Source: Streptomyces mashuensis (GTDB lineage Bacteria; Actinomycetota; Actinomycetes; Streptomycetales; Streptomycetaceae). From it: a stretch of DNA of 64,000 bases. Under the pieces are notes generated by a model. That model was not told the DNA's origin and did not search any database. It was given only the letters and a program-made list of their open reading frames with translations. Each line of letters starts with the position of its first letter. Positions within the stretch are counted from its first letter, which is position 1. A program made the position numbers and the translations under genes. The stretch covers positions 186,001-250,000 of the forward strand of contig NZ_BNBD01000005.1 of NCBI RefSeq assembly GCF_014654785.1. Reading direction: 5' to 3'. Positions 51,604-59,417 of this stretch are shown here, piece after piece.

Positions 51604-52065
51604 GTGGCCGGGCCCGTAGTCGGGTTGCTGCTCTTCGAGCAGCGGTCGTTCGACGACGTCGTCGCCGACGTCACCCCGTGGCTCCGGGCCTTCTGCGAGT
51701 CAGTCGGGTACGACAGCGACGGTGACCTCGCGTTCTGGTTGCACGGGCGTCTGTTCGTCCTCGCCGAGGACGACGTTCTGCCCGGTGCCGACGGTGAGGA
51801 CTACTCCGCGCTCCCCGCGCCCCCGGTGCAGGAACTGGTCCTCAGCGCCGGCTGCGCCTCTCCTGAGGACCACCGCCTGCTCGGGCAGCTCGCGCTCGAC
51901 CTCGCCCCGCGCTTCGGCGCCTGAATCGACTTCGCCGGGCGCCTACGCGGTGACGTTTCCTCCGCGCCGGGGCGCATCGTCGAAGTTGACGACGCCACGC
52001 ACGTCGGCGACGCGGACTTCCTCGCGGCGTGGCTCCGGCACCCGGACTTTCACCTCGTCAAATGA
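51604..52065 (+). pseudogene. DUF6368-like gene with in-frame TGA
   Basis: The frame opens at GTG 51604 (MAGPVVGLLLFEQRSFDDVV) and stops at TGA 51922-51924 after DLAPRFGA. The next 46 codons continue in the same frame as IDFAGRL...THVGDADFLAAWLRHPDFHLVK and end at 52063-52065. As I recall DUF6368 relatives, both parts belong to one protein, and the C-terminal WLRHPDF segment is its most conserved end. The TGA could be a recent nonsense mutation of a Trp, Arg or Gly codon, or a read-through stop. Confidence 0.72.
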
Positions 52066-52402
52066 GCAGCGCCTCGACCGCCGCCTCGAAGTTGGGAAAC
52101 TCCCGCGCCGCCGCCTCCACTATCGCCTCCGCCGCGTGCCGGCCGTCCGGCTCGTCCCGGCCGTAGAACGCCTCGTGCGGGCTGAAGCCGTCCGCCAGTA
52201 CACGGCGGAAGCCGGCCATGTCGGGGGCGAGGACGGCCGTCTCGCCTTCCGAGCCCAGGAACACCACCGGTTGGTCCGCGAGCGGGCGGCCCTCCCGTAC
52301 CAGCCAGGACGCGACCATTCCGCCCGCCCCGTTCTGCGCGAACATGTGGAATGCGTCGGCGGTTGCGTCCGGGTTGCGCGTCCAGGCCCGTAGCCAGGCC
52401 GG
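52058..52402 (-). pseudogene. 5'-truncated SMI1/KNR4-like gene
   Basis: The frame from ATG 52345 encodes MFAQNGAGGMVASWLVREGRPLADQPVVFLGSEGE and the rest, a pattern I associate with the C-terminal part of actinobacterial SMI1/KNR4-like proteins. Upstream of that ATG the same frame continues with homologous-looking codons (AWLRAWTRNPDATADAFH) to about 52402. It then runs into the end of the mini GntR gene. The N-terminal half is missing, so arrival of the GntR cassette probably truncated the gene. Confidence 0.62.
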
Positions 52403-52415
52403 AGCCCGGCGACCT

Positions 52416-52649
52416 CTACGTCTCCCGTGCGGCCACGAACGACCCCATGCCGGGCGTCGTGACGATCAGGCCATCCTTGCGGAGGGCAGCCGTGACCTTT
52501 CTGACGGTGTTGCGGGCCACGTTGTACTCCTGCTCCATCTTCACCTCCGAGATGAGGTGGTTGGGCGGGTACTCGCCGGACTCGATCCGCCTGCGGATGT
52601 CCTCCGCAATCTGGGCCCACTTCGGTCGCGTCGGATTAAACTCCATCAC
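52416..52649 (-). CDS. Mini GntR-family regulator 3
   Basis: The 77-residue protein is a single GntR winged helix (WAQIAEDIRRRIESGEYPP, ISEVKMEQEYNVARNTVRKVTAALRKDGLIVTTPGMGSFV). It is divergent from the second small cassette gene, as the gntR pair is at 18.6 kb. GTG 52649 (or ATG 52646) lies seven to ten bases after TACAGT, suggesting a leaderless message. A dyad overlaps the promoter. Confidence 0.82.
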   Translation of the reverse strand: MMEFNPTRPKWAQIAEDIRRRIESGEYPPNHLISEVKMEQEYNVARNTVRKVTAALRKDGLIVTTPGMGSFVAARET

Positions 52650-52654
52650 CCGGG

Positions 52655-52680
52655 TGACTGTACTCAGTGGTATGCAGTCA
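52655..52680. promoter_or_regulatory. Dyad operator at gntR3 promoter
   Basis: TGACTG (52655-52660) and CAGTCA (52675-52680) form a perfect 6-base dyad around a 14-base centre that includes the inner pair TAC/GTA. It overlaps the TACAGT -10 of the mini GntR gene, so autoregulation is likely. Confidence 0.6.
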
Positions 52681-52751
52681 ATCCTAGACAGTTATCGCCA
52701 TGGCGGGGCAGGTACAGGGGGGAATGGGGTCTACTGCTGCGCAGACAAGAC

Positions 52752-52812
52752 GCCCCCGCGACCGCTGCAACCGGTCCGGGGGCATGGCCAACGCTGCTCT
52801 AGGAGCGTCGAC
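52752..52812 (+). promoter_or_regulatory. Structured 5' leader, copy B
   Basis: A 32-base hairpin (52752-52783) has a 7-bp outer stem, a bulged C, a 5-bp inner stem and the loop CTGCAAC. The linker ATGGCCA and the hairpin ACGCT-gctctagg-AGCGT (52791-52808) follow. The second hairpin contains the AGGAG ribosome site; ATG follows after CGAC. Compared with copy A, stem positions 6/27, 10/24 and 12/22 change in pairs that keep base pairing. Confidence 0.75.
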
Positions 52813-53166
52813 ATGACGAAGCCTATCGTCCGAGCCCTGCTCTGGTTCAGGGCTCTGTTCAATCCGCCGGCACCGGCGGCACCCGCGCCTTGCGCCGCCC
52901 ACCCCTTCGCCCTCACCTTCGGGGCCCACGGCTTCAACCTCGTCCCCCGCGACACCGGCCCCTCCGCCGGTTCCTACGTCGTCGACACCGAACGCGACCT
53001 CATCGGCCAGGTCATGGGCGTCAACGGCGCCCGCCTCCGCCTGCGGCCGCCCGCCGGTGGGCGGACCTGGGAGGCCGAGGCGCAGAACGTGCGGCCCGCC
53101 ACCGGCGCCGAGGAGCTCAGTGCCAAGGTGCGGGCCGTCAACGGGTGGCGGCGGTGGGGGAGGTGA
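52813..53166 (+). CDS. Small cassette protein B1
   Basis: The 117-residue protein has an amphipathic N-terminus (MTKPIVRALLWFRALFNPP), a Pro/Ala linker and a divergent copy of the cassette domain (TFGAHGFNLVPR, GQVMGVNGARLRLRPPAGGRTWEAEAQNVRPAT). It aligns with the copy A protein at 18.0 kb across its length. The leader with two hairpins directly precedes the ATG. Its stop overlaps the B2 start (GTGA). The function is unknown. Confidence 0.75.
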   Translation: MTKPIVRALLWFRALFNPPAPAAPAPCAAHPFALTFGAHGFNLVPRDTGPSAGSYVVDTERDLIGQVMGVNGARLRLRPPAGGRTWEAEAQNVRPATGAEELSAKVRAVNGWRRWGR

Positions 53167-53393
53167 GCGCGCTCGGGGTCGTGTACGTCGACACGTACTC
53201 CGGCGGCATCGGCGCGCTCGTCGAGGTCGTCTCCGAGGGGCTCGTGCGCCTCCAGTACCCCAACGGGTACAGCTGGAAGGCGTACGCGTTCAACCTTCGT
53301 ACTCCCACCGCCGCCGAACGGCGCCGTTACGACGCCGCGATGTCGCCGTACCCCGCCACCTCGCGCGGGTTGCGGGGGCCCGGGCCCACGTAG
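53163..53393 (+). CDS. Small cassette protein B2
   Basis: The 76-residue protein is a second, stand-alone cassette domain (VYVDTYSGGIGALVEVV, GLVRLQYPNGYSWKAYAFNLRTPT). It is nearly identical to the C-terminal half of the copy A protein. The last 20 codons run antisense into the 3' end of the citrate synthase gene (67-base overlap) and look non-native (PYPATSRGLRGPG). The original stop was probably lost when the cassette joined this site. Confidence 0.72.
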   Translation: MSALGVVYVDTYSGGIGALVEVVSEGLVRLQYPNGYSWKAYAFNLRTPTAAERRRYDAAMSPYPATSRGLRGPGPT

Positions 53394-54430
53394 CGGGCGG
53401 AGGGGCGGACGAGGCGGCCCGTGCGCTTCTGTTCCAGGATGTGCGCGCTCCAGCCCGCCGTGCGGGCGCACGTGAACATCGACGTGAACATGTGGGCCGG
53501 GACCTCCGCGAAGTCCAGGACGATCGCCGCCCAGAACTCGACGTTCGTCGCGAGGACGCGGTCCGGGCGGCGGTTGTGGAGCTCCTCCAGGGCCGCCTTC
53601 TCCAGCGCTTCGGCGACCTCGAAGCGCGGGGCGCCGAGCTCCCGCGCCGTACGGCGGAGGACGCGGGCGCGCGGGTCCTCGGCGCGGTAGACGCGGTGGC
53701 CGAAGCCCATCAGGCGCTCGCCCTTGTCGAGGGTGCGCCGGACGTAGGCCGCCGCGTCACCCGTCCGCTCGATCTCCTCGATCATGTGGAGGACGCGGGA
53801 CGGCGCGCCGCCGTGGAGGGGGCCCGACATGGCGCCGACCGCGCCCGAGAGGGCGGCGGCGACGTCGGCGCCCGTCGAGGCGATGACGCGGGCGGTGAAC
53901 GTCGAGGCGTTCATGCCGTGCTCCGCGGCCGACGTCCAGTACGCGTCGACGGCCTTGACGTGCTTCGGGTCGGGCTCGCCGCGCCAGCGCTTCATGAAGC
54001 GCTCCACGATGGTGCCGGCCTTGTCGATCTCGCGCTGCGGAACCATCGGCAGGCCCTGGCCGCGCGCCGACTGGGCGACGTACGACAGGGCCATGACGGC
54101 GGCGCGGGCGAGGTTGTCGCGGGCGGTGGCCTCGTCGATGTCGAGGAGGGGTTTCAGGCCCCACACCGGGGCGAGCATCGCGAGGGCCGACTGGACGTCG
54201 ACGCGGATGTCGCCCGAGTGGACGGGGATGGGGAAGGGCTCGGCGGGCGGCAGGCCGGGGTTGAAGGAGCCGTCGACCAGCAGGCCCCAGACGTTCCCGA
54301 AGGAGACGTGACCGACGAGGTCCTCGATGTCGACGCCGCGGTAGCGGAGCGCGCCGCCTTCCTTGTCGGGCTCGGCGATCTCCGTCTCGAAGGCGACGAC
54401 TCCTTCGAGCCCGGGTACGAAGTCGGACAT
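53327..54430 (-). CDS. citA: Citrate synthase (citrate synthase 2 type)
   Basis: The 367-residue enzyme has the short actinobacterial citrate synthase organisation: EGVVAFETEIAEPDKEGGALRYRGVDIEDLV, catalytic His in EHGMNASTFTARVIAST and SGPLHGGAPSRVLHM, and GFGHRVYRAEDPRA with the third catalytic region. It condenses oxaloacetate and acetyl-CoA. ATG 54430 follows GAGGAG. A cluster of GTTCGAC-type repeats lies between it and the divergent pdxH gene. Confidence 0.93.
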   Translation of the reverse strand: MSDFVPGLEGVVAFETEIAEPDKEGGALRYRGVDIEDLVGHVSFGNVWGLLVDGSFNPGLPPAEPFPIPVHSGDIRVDVQSALAMLAPVWGLKPLLDIDEATARDNLARAAVMALSYVAQSARGQGLPMVPQREIDKAGTIVERFMKRWRGEPDPKHVKAVDAYWTSAAEHGMNASTFTARVIASTGADVAAALSGAVGAMSGPLHGGAPSRVLHMIEEIERTGDAAAYVRRTLDKGERLMGFGHRVYRAEDPRARVLRRTARELGAPRFEVAEALEKAALEELHNRRPDRVLATNVEFWAAIVLDFAEVPAHMFTSMFTCARTAGWSAHILEQKRTGRLVRPSARYVGPGPRNPREVAGYGDIAAS

Positions 54431-54480
54431 CAGGCGGCTCCTCGTGTTCCTCAAGTGTTCCACTAACGGGTTCTGCAAAC

Positions 54481-54540
54481 GTTCGACAAGCGTTCGAGAA
54501 GTGGTTCGACGAACAGGTTTCGACAAGCAGGTTCGACTGG
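54481..54540. repeat. GTTCGAC direct repeats between citA and pdxH
   Basis: Five degenerate direct repeats (GTTCGACAAG 54481, GTTCGAGAAG 54492, GTTCGACGAA 54504, TTTCGACAAG 54518, GTTCGACTGG 54531) recur every 11-14 bases. Weaker copies continue toward citA. The spacing suggests cooperative binding of a regulator on one helix face. Confidence 0.65.
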
Positions 54541-54748
54541 CGTGACGACAAGCGATTGCTGCACCGGTCATGCCCCGTGGGGCGGTGGTTCACCCGGACC
54601 TTCACCCGGCCTCCGCAGCCCGTGCGGCAGCACGCGTGGCCCGGGGTGGAAAACGATATCCAGTGGGGCCGTACGCGCCAGCGGTCCGGCCCGTGAGTTG
54701 CGGCACAGCCCGCGACCGCGGGGCACCCGGCTCCTGCAAGATGTGGCC

Positions 54749-55426
54749 GTGGCCAACTCCGTCGAATTCGCCGAAGAAGAGCACGACCTCGCCGCCATGC
54801 GCCGCCACTACCAGTCCGAGGGGCTGGCGGAGGCGGACCTGCCCGCGGACCCGCACGCGCAGTTCACGCGCTGGTTCCGCGAGGCCGCCGCGAGCGACCT
54901 GCACGAACCCAACGCCATGGTCGTCTCCACGGCCGACGCCACCGGGCGGCCCAGTTCGCGCACGGTGCTGCTCAAGGGGCACGACGAGCGCGGCTTCGTC
55001 TTCTACACCAACTACGGCTCCCGCAAGGCGCGCGAGATCGAGGTCAATCCGTACGTCTCGCTGCTCTTCCCCTGGTACGCGCTGTCGCGGCAAGTGGTCG
55101 TCACCGGAACGGCCCAGCGCGTGAGCCGCGAGGAGACCACCGCGTACTTCACGTCGCGCCCGTACGGCTCGCAGATCGGGGCGTGGGCGAGCGCGCAGTC
55201 GACCGCCGTGGCCTCGCGGGCCGAGCTCGACGCGGCGTACGCGCGGATGACGGCCCGCTTCCCGGAGGGCGAGCCCGTGCCCGTACCGCCGCACTGGGGC
55301 GGCTTCCGGGTGACGCCGCTGAGCGTCGAGTTCTGGCAGGGCCGCGAGAACCGGCTGCACGACCGGCTGCGGTACGTGTGGGACGAGGACGGCAGCCGGT
55401 GGACGGTCGAGCGGCTCTGTCCCTAG
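54749..55426 (+). CDS. pdxH: Pyridoxamine 5'-phosphate oxidase
   Basis: The 225-residue FMN enzyme has [79 protein letters not shown] and a C-terminal [17 protein letters not shown] motif. It makes pyridoxal 5'-phosphate from the pyridoxine or pyridoxamine phosphates. GTG 54749 or GTG 54743 may start it. It is divergent from citrate synthase. Confidence 0.94.
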   Translation: MANSVEFAEEEHDLAAMRRHYQSEGLAEADLPADPHAQFTRWFREAAASDLHEPNAMVVSTADATGRPSSRTVLLKGHDERGFVFYTNYGSRKAREIEVNPYVSLLFPWYALSRQVVVTGTAQRVSREETTAYFTSRPYGSQIGAWASAQSTAVASRAELDAAYARMTARFPEGEPVPVPPHWGGFRVTPLSVEFWQGRENRLHDRLRYVWDEDGSRWTVERLCP

Positions 55427-55476
55427 CCGTCCCTGGCGGTCTCCAGCAGTCCCTGGCGGTGCCCAGGAACGCAGAC

Positions 55477-55560
55477 GATCCGTGGGCCTCGTCGCCGCGC
55501 CCGCGCACCGTGCGGCGCGAGCGTGGCGGCCGAGCCGGACGACTCGGCGGCCCACGGATC
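55477..55560. repeat. Long inverted repeat (12-bp arms)
   Basis: GATCCGTGGGCC (55477-55488) and GGCCCACGGATC (55549-55560) are perfect complements 60 bases apart. An inner hairpin GCCGAG/CTCGGC lies near the 3' arm. It could fold as RNA downstream of pdxH. Confidence 0.7.
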
Positions 55561-55561
55561 G

Positions 55562-55638
55562 GGTGACTGCCTGGGATTGGCCGGCGGAACCGCCGGCATC
55601 GCGTATCGCGAGACGACGGGCGCTAGCCCGCAGTCACC
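55562..55638. other. Multibranched dyad structure, candidate RNA
   Basis: GGTGACTGC (55562-55570) pairs with GCAGTCACC (55630-55638). Between them are hairpins GCCGGCGG-AA-CCGCCGGC (55580-55597), TCGCG-TAT-CGCGA, and CGGGC-GCTA-GCCCG (55617-55630). The last hairpin shares one base with the outer stem. A known riboswitch or tRNA is not recognisable. Confidence 0.55.
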
Positions 55639-55849
55639 TCACGCGTCCGGTAAGAAATCATGTCCCGAACCACCTCCCTTCTCGTGTGCTCCACACCCTA
55701 GGCACGCCCCCGACACCCCACAACCGAATTTCCGTGGCGCCGATTTCGGCGAAGACGGTGTGGTGTGCGGCGGGGTCGAGTTGAATGCCGGTCGTGCAGG
55801 CTTCGCAGGACTCGCACGGTTCGCAGACGCGTCCAGCAGGGGGTACCCC

Positions 55850-57226
55850 GTGACGACTCCGCACCAGTCATCCGGAGCCGCCCGTCCGGCGGCGGCGGAA
55901 AGCGACGACCACGACCTCCTCGTGGCCCTTCTCGACGGCATGGACGCCGCGCTCTGCGCCTTCGACGCGGACGGCACGGTGACGCACTGGAACCGTGAGG
56001 CCGAGCGGATACTCGGCTGGTCCGCGGGGGACGCCGTGGGGCGGCACGGGCTGGCCGGCTGGGCGGTGCGCGAGGCGGACGCGCCGGAGGTCACCCAGCG
56101 GCTGCTGGGCGTGATGAAGACGCCGGGCCGGCGGCAGGTGGACGAGTTCGCGCTGCTGACCAAGGGCGGCGGACGGGTGCTCGTCCGCGTCCAGTCGGCG
56201 GCCGTGCCGGGCGCGGACGGCAGGCTGGCCGGCGTGTACTGCGCGTTCAGCGAGGTGCACACCCAGATCGACCTGGAGCGGTCGGTGGCGCTGAGCGAGG
56301 CGCTGTTCGGCGAGGGCTCGGCGTGGGGCGTGGTGCTGGTCGACGCCGACCTGCGGCCGGCGCTGGCCAACGTGCACGCCGCACGGGCGCTGCGGACCAG
56401 TCGTACGGCGCTGCTGGGCCGGCCCCTGGGCGACCTGCTGGAGCAGGGCGTGGAGGAGCTGGAGGGCGCGTTGCAGCACGTGCTGGCGGCCGGGGCGCCG
56501 CCCGCGCCGTCGGAGTTGTGGGTCACGCTGCGCAAGGGCACCGCGGCCGCGGCGGGCGGCCCGGAACGGCGCTGCTGGCGCAGCGGGTTCCTGCGGCTGT
56601 CGAGCCCCCTCACGGAGGAGCCGGTGCCGCTGGGCGTGGCCTGGCTGTTCACGGACGTGACGAAGACGCGGCTGGCCGAGCAGGAGAGCGCGCGGCTGCG
56701 GTTCCGGTGCAGCCAGCTGCACCGGGCGGGCCGGGCGGTCGCCGAGTGCGAGGACCCGATGGAGGCGGCGGCGCTCTACCTGGAGTTCGCGCTGGCCGGT
56801 TTCGCGGACCACGCCTTCATCGACCTGCTGCCGCGGCCGGAGGCCGTGCCGGAGCAGCCGGTGCGGCTGGTCCGGGCGGCGGCCACGCCGTCGGGCCTGG
56901 CGGGCCAGGCCGCCGCGTGCGCGGCGGCGGGCGGCGGGCTGCCGGTGACGTACCGGGACGACCACCCGGCGGTGCAGGCGGTCGAGCGCTGCGGCTCCGT
57001 ACGGGCGGCCGCGGACCGCACCGAGGACTGGGCGGCGGCCCGCCGCTGGCCGGAGGGCACCCGGCACGCCCTCGCGACGGTGCTGCGCAGCCGGGGCCGG
57101 ACGGTGGGGGTGGTGACGTTCCTGCGGGGCGGGTCGCGGCGCGGGTTCGACCGGGGCGACGCGGCGTACGCGGAGGACATCGCGACGCGGGTGGCGGCGG
57201 CGGTGGACCTGGCGGGGCAGCTGTAA
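55850..57226 (+). CDS. PAS/GAF-domain signalling protein
   Basis: The 458-residue protein begins at GTG 55850. A PAS domain (LLDGMDAALCAFDADGTVTHWNREAERILGW) is followed by a second PAS-like unit (VVLVDADLRPALANVHAARALRT) and a C-terminal GAF-like domain (AVAECEDPMEAAALYLEFALAGFADHAFIDLL, RGFDRGDAAYAEDIATRVAAAVDLA). There is no kinase, phosphatase or cyclase domain, so it is a sensor without an attached output. Such stand-alone proteins may work through partner phosphatases. The true start could lie slightly upstream. Confidence 0.8.
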   Translation: MTTPHQSSGAARPAAAESDDHDLLVALLDGMDAALCAFDADGTVTHWNREAERILGWSAGDAVGRHGLAGWAVREADAPEVTQRLLGVMKTPGRRQVDEFALLTKGGGRVLVRVQSAAVPGADGRLAGVYCAFSEVHTQIDLERSVALSEALFGEGSAWGVVLVDADLRPALANVHAARALRTSRTALLGRPLGDLLEQGVEELEGALQHVLAAGAPPAPSELWVTLRKGTAAAAGGPERRCWRSGFLRLSSPLTEEPVPLGVAWLFTDVTKTRLAEQESARLRFRCSQLHRAGRAVAECEDPMEAAALYLEFALAGFADHAFIDLLPRPEAVPEQPVRLVRAAATPSGLAGQAAACAAAGGGLPVTYRDDHPAVQAVERCGSVRAAADRTEDWAAARRWPEGTRHALATVLRSRGRTVGVVTFLRGGSRRGFDRGDAAYAEDIATRVAAAVDLAGQL

Positions 57227-57237
57227 GGAGTACGGCT

Positions 57238-57273
57238 GTAAGGAGCGCTGCCCCTACGCGGGGCGCCCCTTAC
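57238..57273. terminator. Bidirectional hairpin terminator
   Basis: GTAAGG (57238-57243) and CCTTAC (57268-57273) enclose an inner CCCC-TACGC-GGGG hairpin between the convergent PAS and SIS genes. There is no T-run, as is common in Streptomyces. Confidence 0.65.
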
Positions 57274-57284
57274 CCCCGGCCCGT

Positions 57285-58043
57285 CTATCCGTGCCGGAAG
57301 AAGATCCGGTCCCCGTACTCCTCCAGCACCCGGCCGTTCCACTCGTGGCCGCCGTCCACGTTGCCGGAGCGGAGCATCGGCGGGTCGATGCCGCGGGCGG
57401 CCAGTTCGCCGGCCGCCGCGGCCACGAGGGACTGCATCACCGCCGCGCTCACCACCGTGGAGGCCGGGCCGAAGGGGGCCGAGACCCCCTCCGCCGACAG
57501 CTCCGCGTCCCCCGGGGCGATCTTCGTGTCGATCACCACGTCGCAGTGGTCCTTCAGGAACGTGCCGGAGCCGTGCCGCGACTTCGTCTGCTCCGCGTAG
57601 GCGAGCGACGTCACGCCGACGACCTTCAGGCCGAGCGCCCGGGCGTTCATCGCCATCTCGACGGGGAGCGCGTTCCGCCCGGAGAGCGAGACGACGACCA
57701 GGACGTCGCCGGGCTGCGCGGGGCTGGTGTCGAGGACGGCGCCGGCCAGGCCGTCGACGCGCTCCAGGGCGCTGCCGAGGGTGGCGGGCATGACGTCGAC
57801 GCCGACGGCGCCGGGCACGGCCAGCAGGTTCATCAGGGCGAGGCCGCCGGCGCGGTAGACGACGTCCTGCGCGGCCAGCGAGGAGTGGCCGGCGCCGAAG
57901 ACGAAGAGGCGGCCGCCCGCCTCCACCGTGTCGGCGATCAGGGCGGCGGCCTCACCGACGTGGTGCTCCTCCTCGTCGCGCACGCGCTGGAGCAGCCCGA
58001 TGGCGGCGTCGAGGAACTGCCGGGCCGGCTTGCTCTCGCTCAT
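57285..58043 (-). CDS. SIS domain sugar isomerase-type protein
   Basis: The 252-residue protein contains one SIS domain (GGRLFVFGAGHSSLAAQDVVYRAGG, VLVVVSLSGRNALPVEMAMNARALGLKVVGVTS). The family binds phosphosugars; relatives act as isomerases or regulators in amino-sugar metabolism (UPF0309 type). It is divergent from the iron-dependent regulator gene. The substrate is unknown. Confidence 0.87.
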   Translation of the reverse strand: MSESKPARQFLDAAIGLLQRVRDEEEHHVGEAAALIADTVEAGGRLFVFGAGHSSLAAQDVVYRAGGLALMNLLAVPGAVGVDVMPATLGSALERVDGLAGAVLDTSPAQPGDVLVVVSLSGRNALPVEMAMNARALGLKVVGVTSLAYAEQTKSRHGSGTFLKDHCDVVIDTKIAPGDAELSAEGVSAPFGPASTVVSAAVMQSLVAAAAGELAARGIDPPMLRSGNVDGGHEWNGRVLEEYGDRIFFRHG

Positions 58044-58252
58044 CGCTGGGCTCCTCGGGTCGGGGCGGGTGGCGGACGGGGCTCTGCGGGAATTCTCGGC
58101 GATTCTCGGGGATTCTCGGCCATGACGCGTCCCGCGGGCCAGGGGCTGTCAAGAAGAGGGCGCCGGGTCGTGCCGTAGGCGGCCCCCTTGTCACCGGCAT
58201 GCGTCAGAATTGGGGGTGCAGGGCCAGCGCACGACTTATCGAGGGGCACCGC

Positions 58253-58945
58253 ATGTCCGGACTGATCGACACCACGGAGATGTATCTCCGCACCATCCTT
58301 GAGCTGGAAGAGGAAGGTGTGGTCCCCATGCGTGCCCGCATCGCCGAGCGGCTGGACCAGAGCGGTCCGACGGTGAGCCAGACCGTGGCCCGCATGGAGC
58401 GGGACGGCCTGGTCATGGTCGCCGGCGACCGGCACCTGGAGCTGACCGAGGAGGGCCGCAAGCTGGCCACGCGCGTCATGCGCAAGCACCGGCTCGCCGA
58501 GTGCCTGCTCGTCGACGTGATCGGCCTGGAGTGGGAGCAGGTGCACGCCGAGGCGTGCCGCTGGGAGCACGTGATGAGCGAGGCCGTCGAGCGGCGCGTG
58601 CTGGAGCTGCTGCGGCACCCCACCGAGTCGCCGTACGGCAACCCGATCCCGGGCCTGGAGGAGCTGGGCGAGAAGGCCGAGACCGACCCCTTCCTCGGTG
58701 ACGCCATGGTCAGCCTGATGGACCTGGAGCCGGGCGGCGAGGGCAAGACCGTGGTGGTGCGGCGCATCGGCGAGCCGATCCAGAACGACGCGCAGCTGAT
58801 GTACACGCTGCGCCGCGCCGGGGTGCAGCCGGGCGCCGTGGTGAGCGTGACGGAGTCCCCCGGTGGGGTGATGGTCGGCAGCAGCGGCGAGGCCGCGGAG
58901 CTGTCGCCGGACATCGCGGCGCACGTCTTCGTCGCCAAGCGCTGA
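58253..58945 (+). CDS. dmdR1: DtxR-family iron-dependent repressor
   Basis: The 230-residue protein has an N-terminal DtxR winged helix (LIDTTEMYLRTILELEEEGVVPMRARIAERLDQSGPTVSQTVARMERDGLVMV). The metal-binding dimerisation region contains the ancillary and primary ligands (KHRLAECLLVDVIGLEWEQVHAEACRWEHVMSE). A C-terminal SH3-like domain follows. It is the DmdR/DesR type that represses siderophore genes with Fe2+ in Streptomyces. The gene name is by resemblance and neighbourhood. Its stop is in the first of three 14-base repeats. Confidence 0.92.
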   Translation: MSGLIDTTEMYLRTILELEEEGVVPMRARIAERLDQSGPTVSQTVARMERDGLVMVAGDRHLELTEEGRKLATRVMRKHRLAECLLVDVIGLEWEQVHAEACRWEHVMSEAVERRVLELLRHPTESPYGNPIPGLEELGEKAETDPFLGDAMVSLMDLEPGGEGKTVVVRRIGEPIQNDAQLMYTLRRAGVQPGAVVSVTESPGGVMVGSSGEAAELSPDIAAHVFVAKR

Positions 58946-58982
58946 CGTCCGTGCGCTGACGTCCGTGCGCTGACGTCCGTGC
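58941..58982. repeat. Three tandem 14-bp repeats across the dmdR stop
   Basis: GCTGACGTCCGTGC occurs three times without mismatch. The TGA of the regulator gene (58943-58945) lies in copy one. As at 45418, successive TGAs fall in all three frames. Confidence 0.95.
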
Positions 58983-59417
58983 GTGCCCGCGCGGGCACGT
59001 ATACGCATACCGCCTTACACCAAGCTGCCGAGCCGCCGCGAAACGGGCGCGGCCGGGCCCCGGGCGTGTCAGTCTGGCGCTGTCAGCCGTTGCGCATATG
59101 CGCGCGCGCCGCCGCCCACGACGACCCGGGGAGGGCTCGATGAGCACGAAAAGGGGCCCCGGCCGCCCGCACGGGCGGCCGGGGCCCCACCTCCCCGTTT
59201 CTCCCCCGTGGCGACCCGGAGCCCCGAGCTCTCAGGGTGCGCCGCGCGGACCTTCTTCCCCGAGCGATCCGCGCCCGGTCGATTTCTCCCCGGGGCGCAG
59301 ACGGTCAATCCTGCCGCCAGGTCACTCGTACGAGGGGTGTTGCGCGCGAGAACCGCTTTATTCGAATGGAAGTTCCTAGGGTGGAGCTGCTCGGGGGAGA
59401 CGAGGGGGTGCCAGGGC
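58983..59417. other. Intergenic region between dmdR and hydrolase genes
   Basis: I find no supported gene here. It holds a very strong hairpin (59153-59188) and C-rich DNA. The last 100 bases include the promoter of the hydrolase gene. A short open frame from 59098 is Arg/Pro-rich and looks spurious. Confidence 0.5.
59153..59188. terminator. 16-bp perfect hairpin terminator
   Basis: GGGGCCCCGGCCGCCC (59153-59168) and its exact complement (59173-59188) flank the loop GCAC. AAAA precedes and CTCCCCGTTTCT follows, so it could terminate in either direction. It follows the dmdR gene. Confidence 0.85.

Larger units (their letters stand above)
55427..55849. other. 423-bp intergenic region with nested inverted repeats
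   Basis: No gene is evident. It begins with a direct repeat CCCTGGCGGT (two copies). A 12-base inverted repeat spans 55477-55560 and a 9-base inverted repeat spans 55562-55638 with three smaller hairpins inside. The last 200 bases hold the promoter of the PAS protein gene. Confidence 0.55.

Noticed and set aside
55562-55638. A tRNA gene or known riboswitch
   Set aside because: The length and branching are tRNA-like, but there is no anticodon arm, T-loop consensus or CCA-compatible acceptor. I cannot match it to a riboswitch consensus.
59098-59379. A leader-peptide gene controlling attenuation at the 59153 hairpin
   Set aside because: An ATG with GGGGAGGG upstream lies just before the hairpin, but the peptide has no run of a regulatory amino acid and the frame continues as Pro/Arg-rich sequence. 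A simple terminator suffices.
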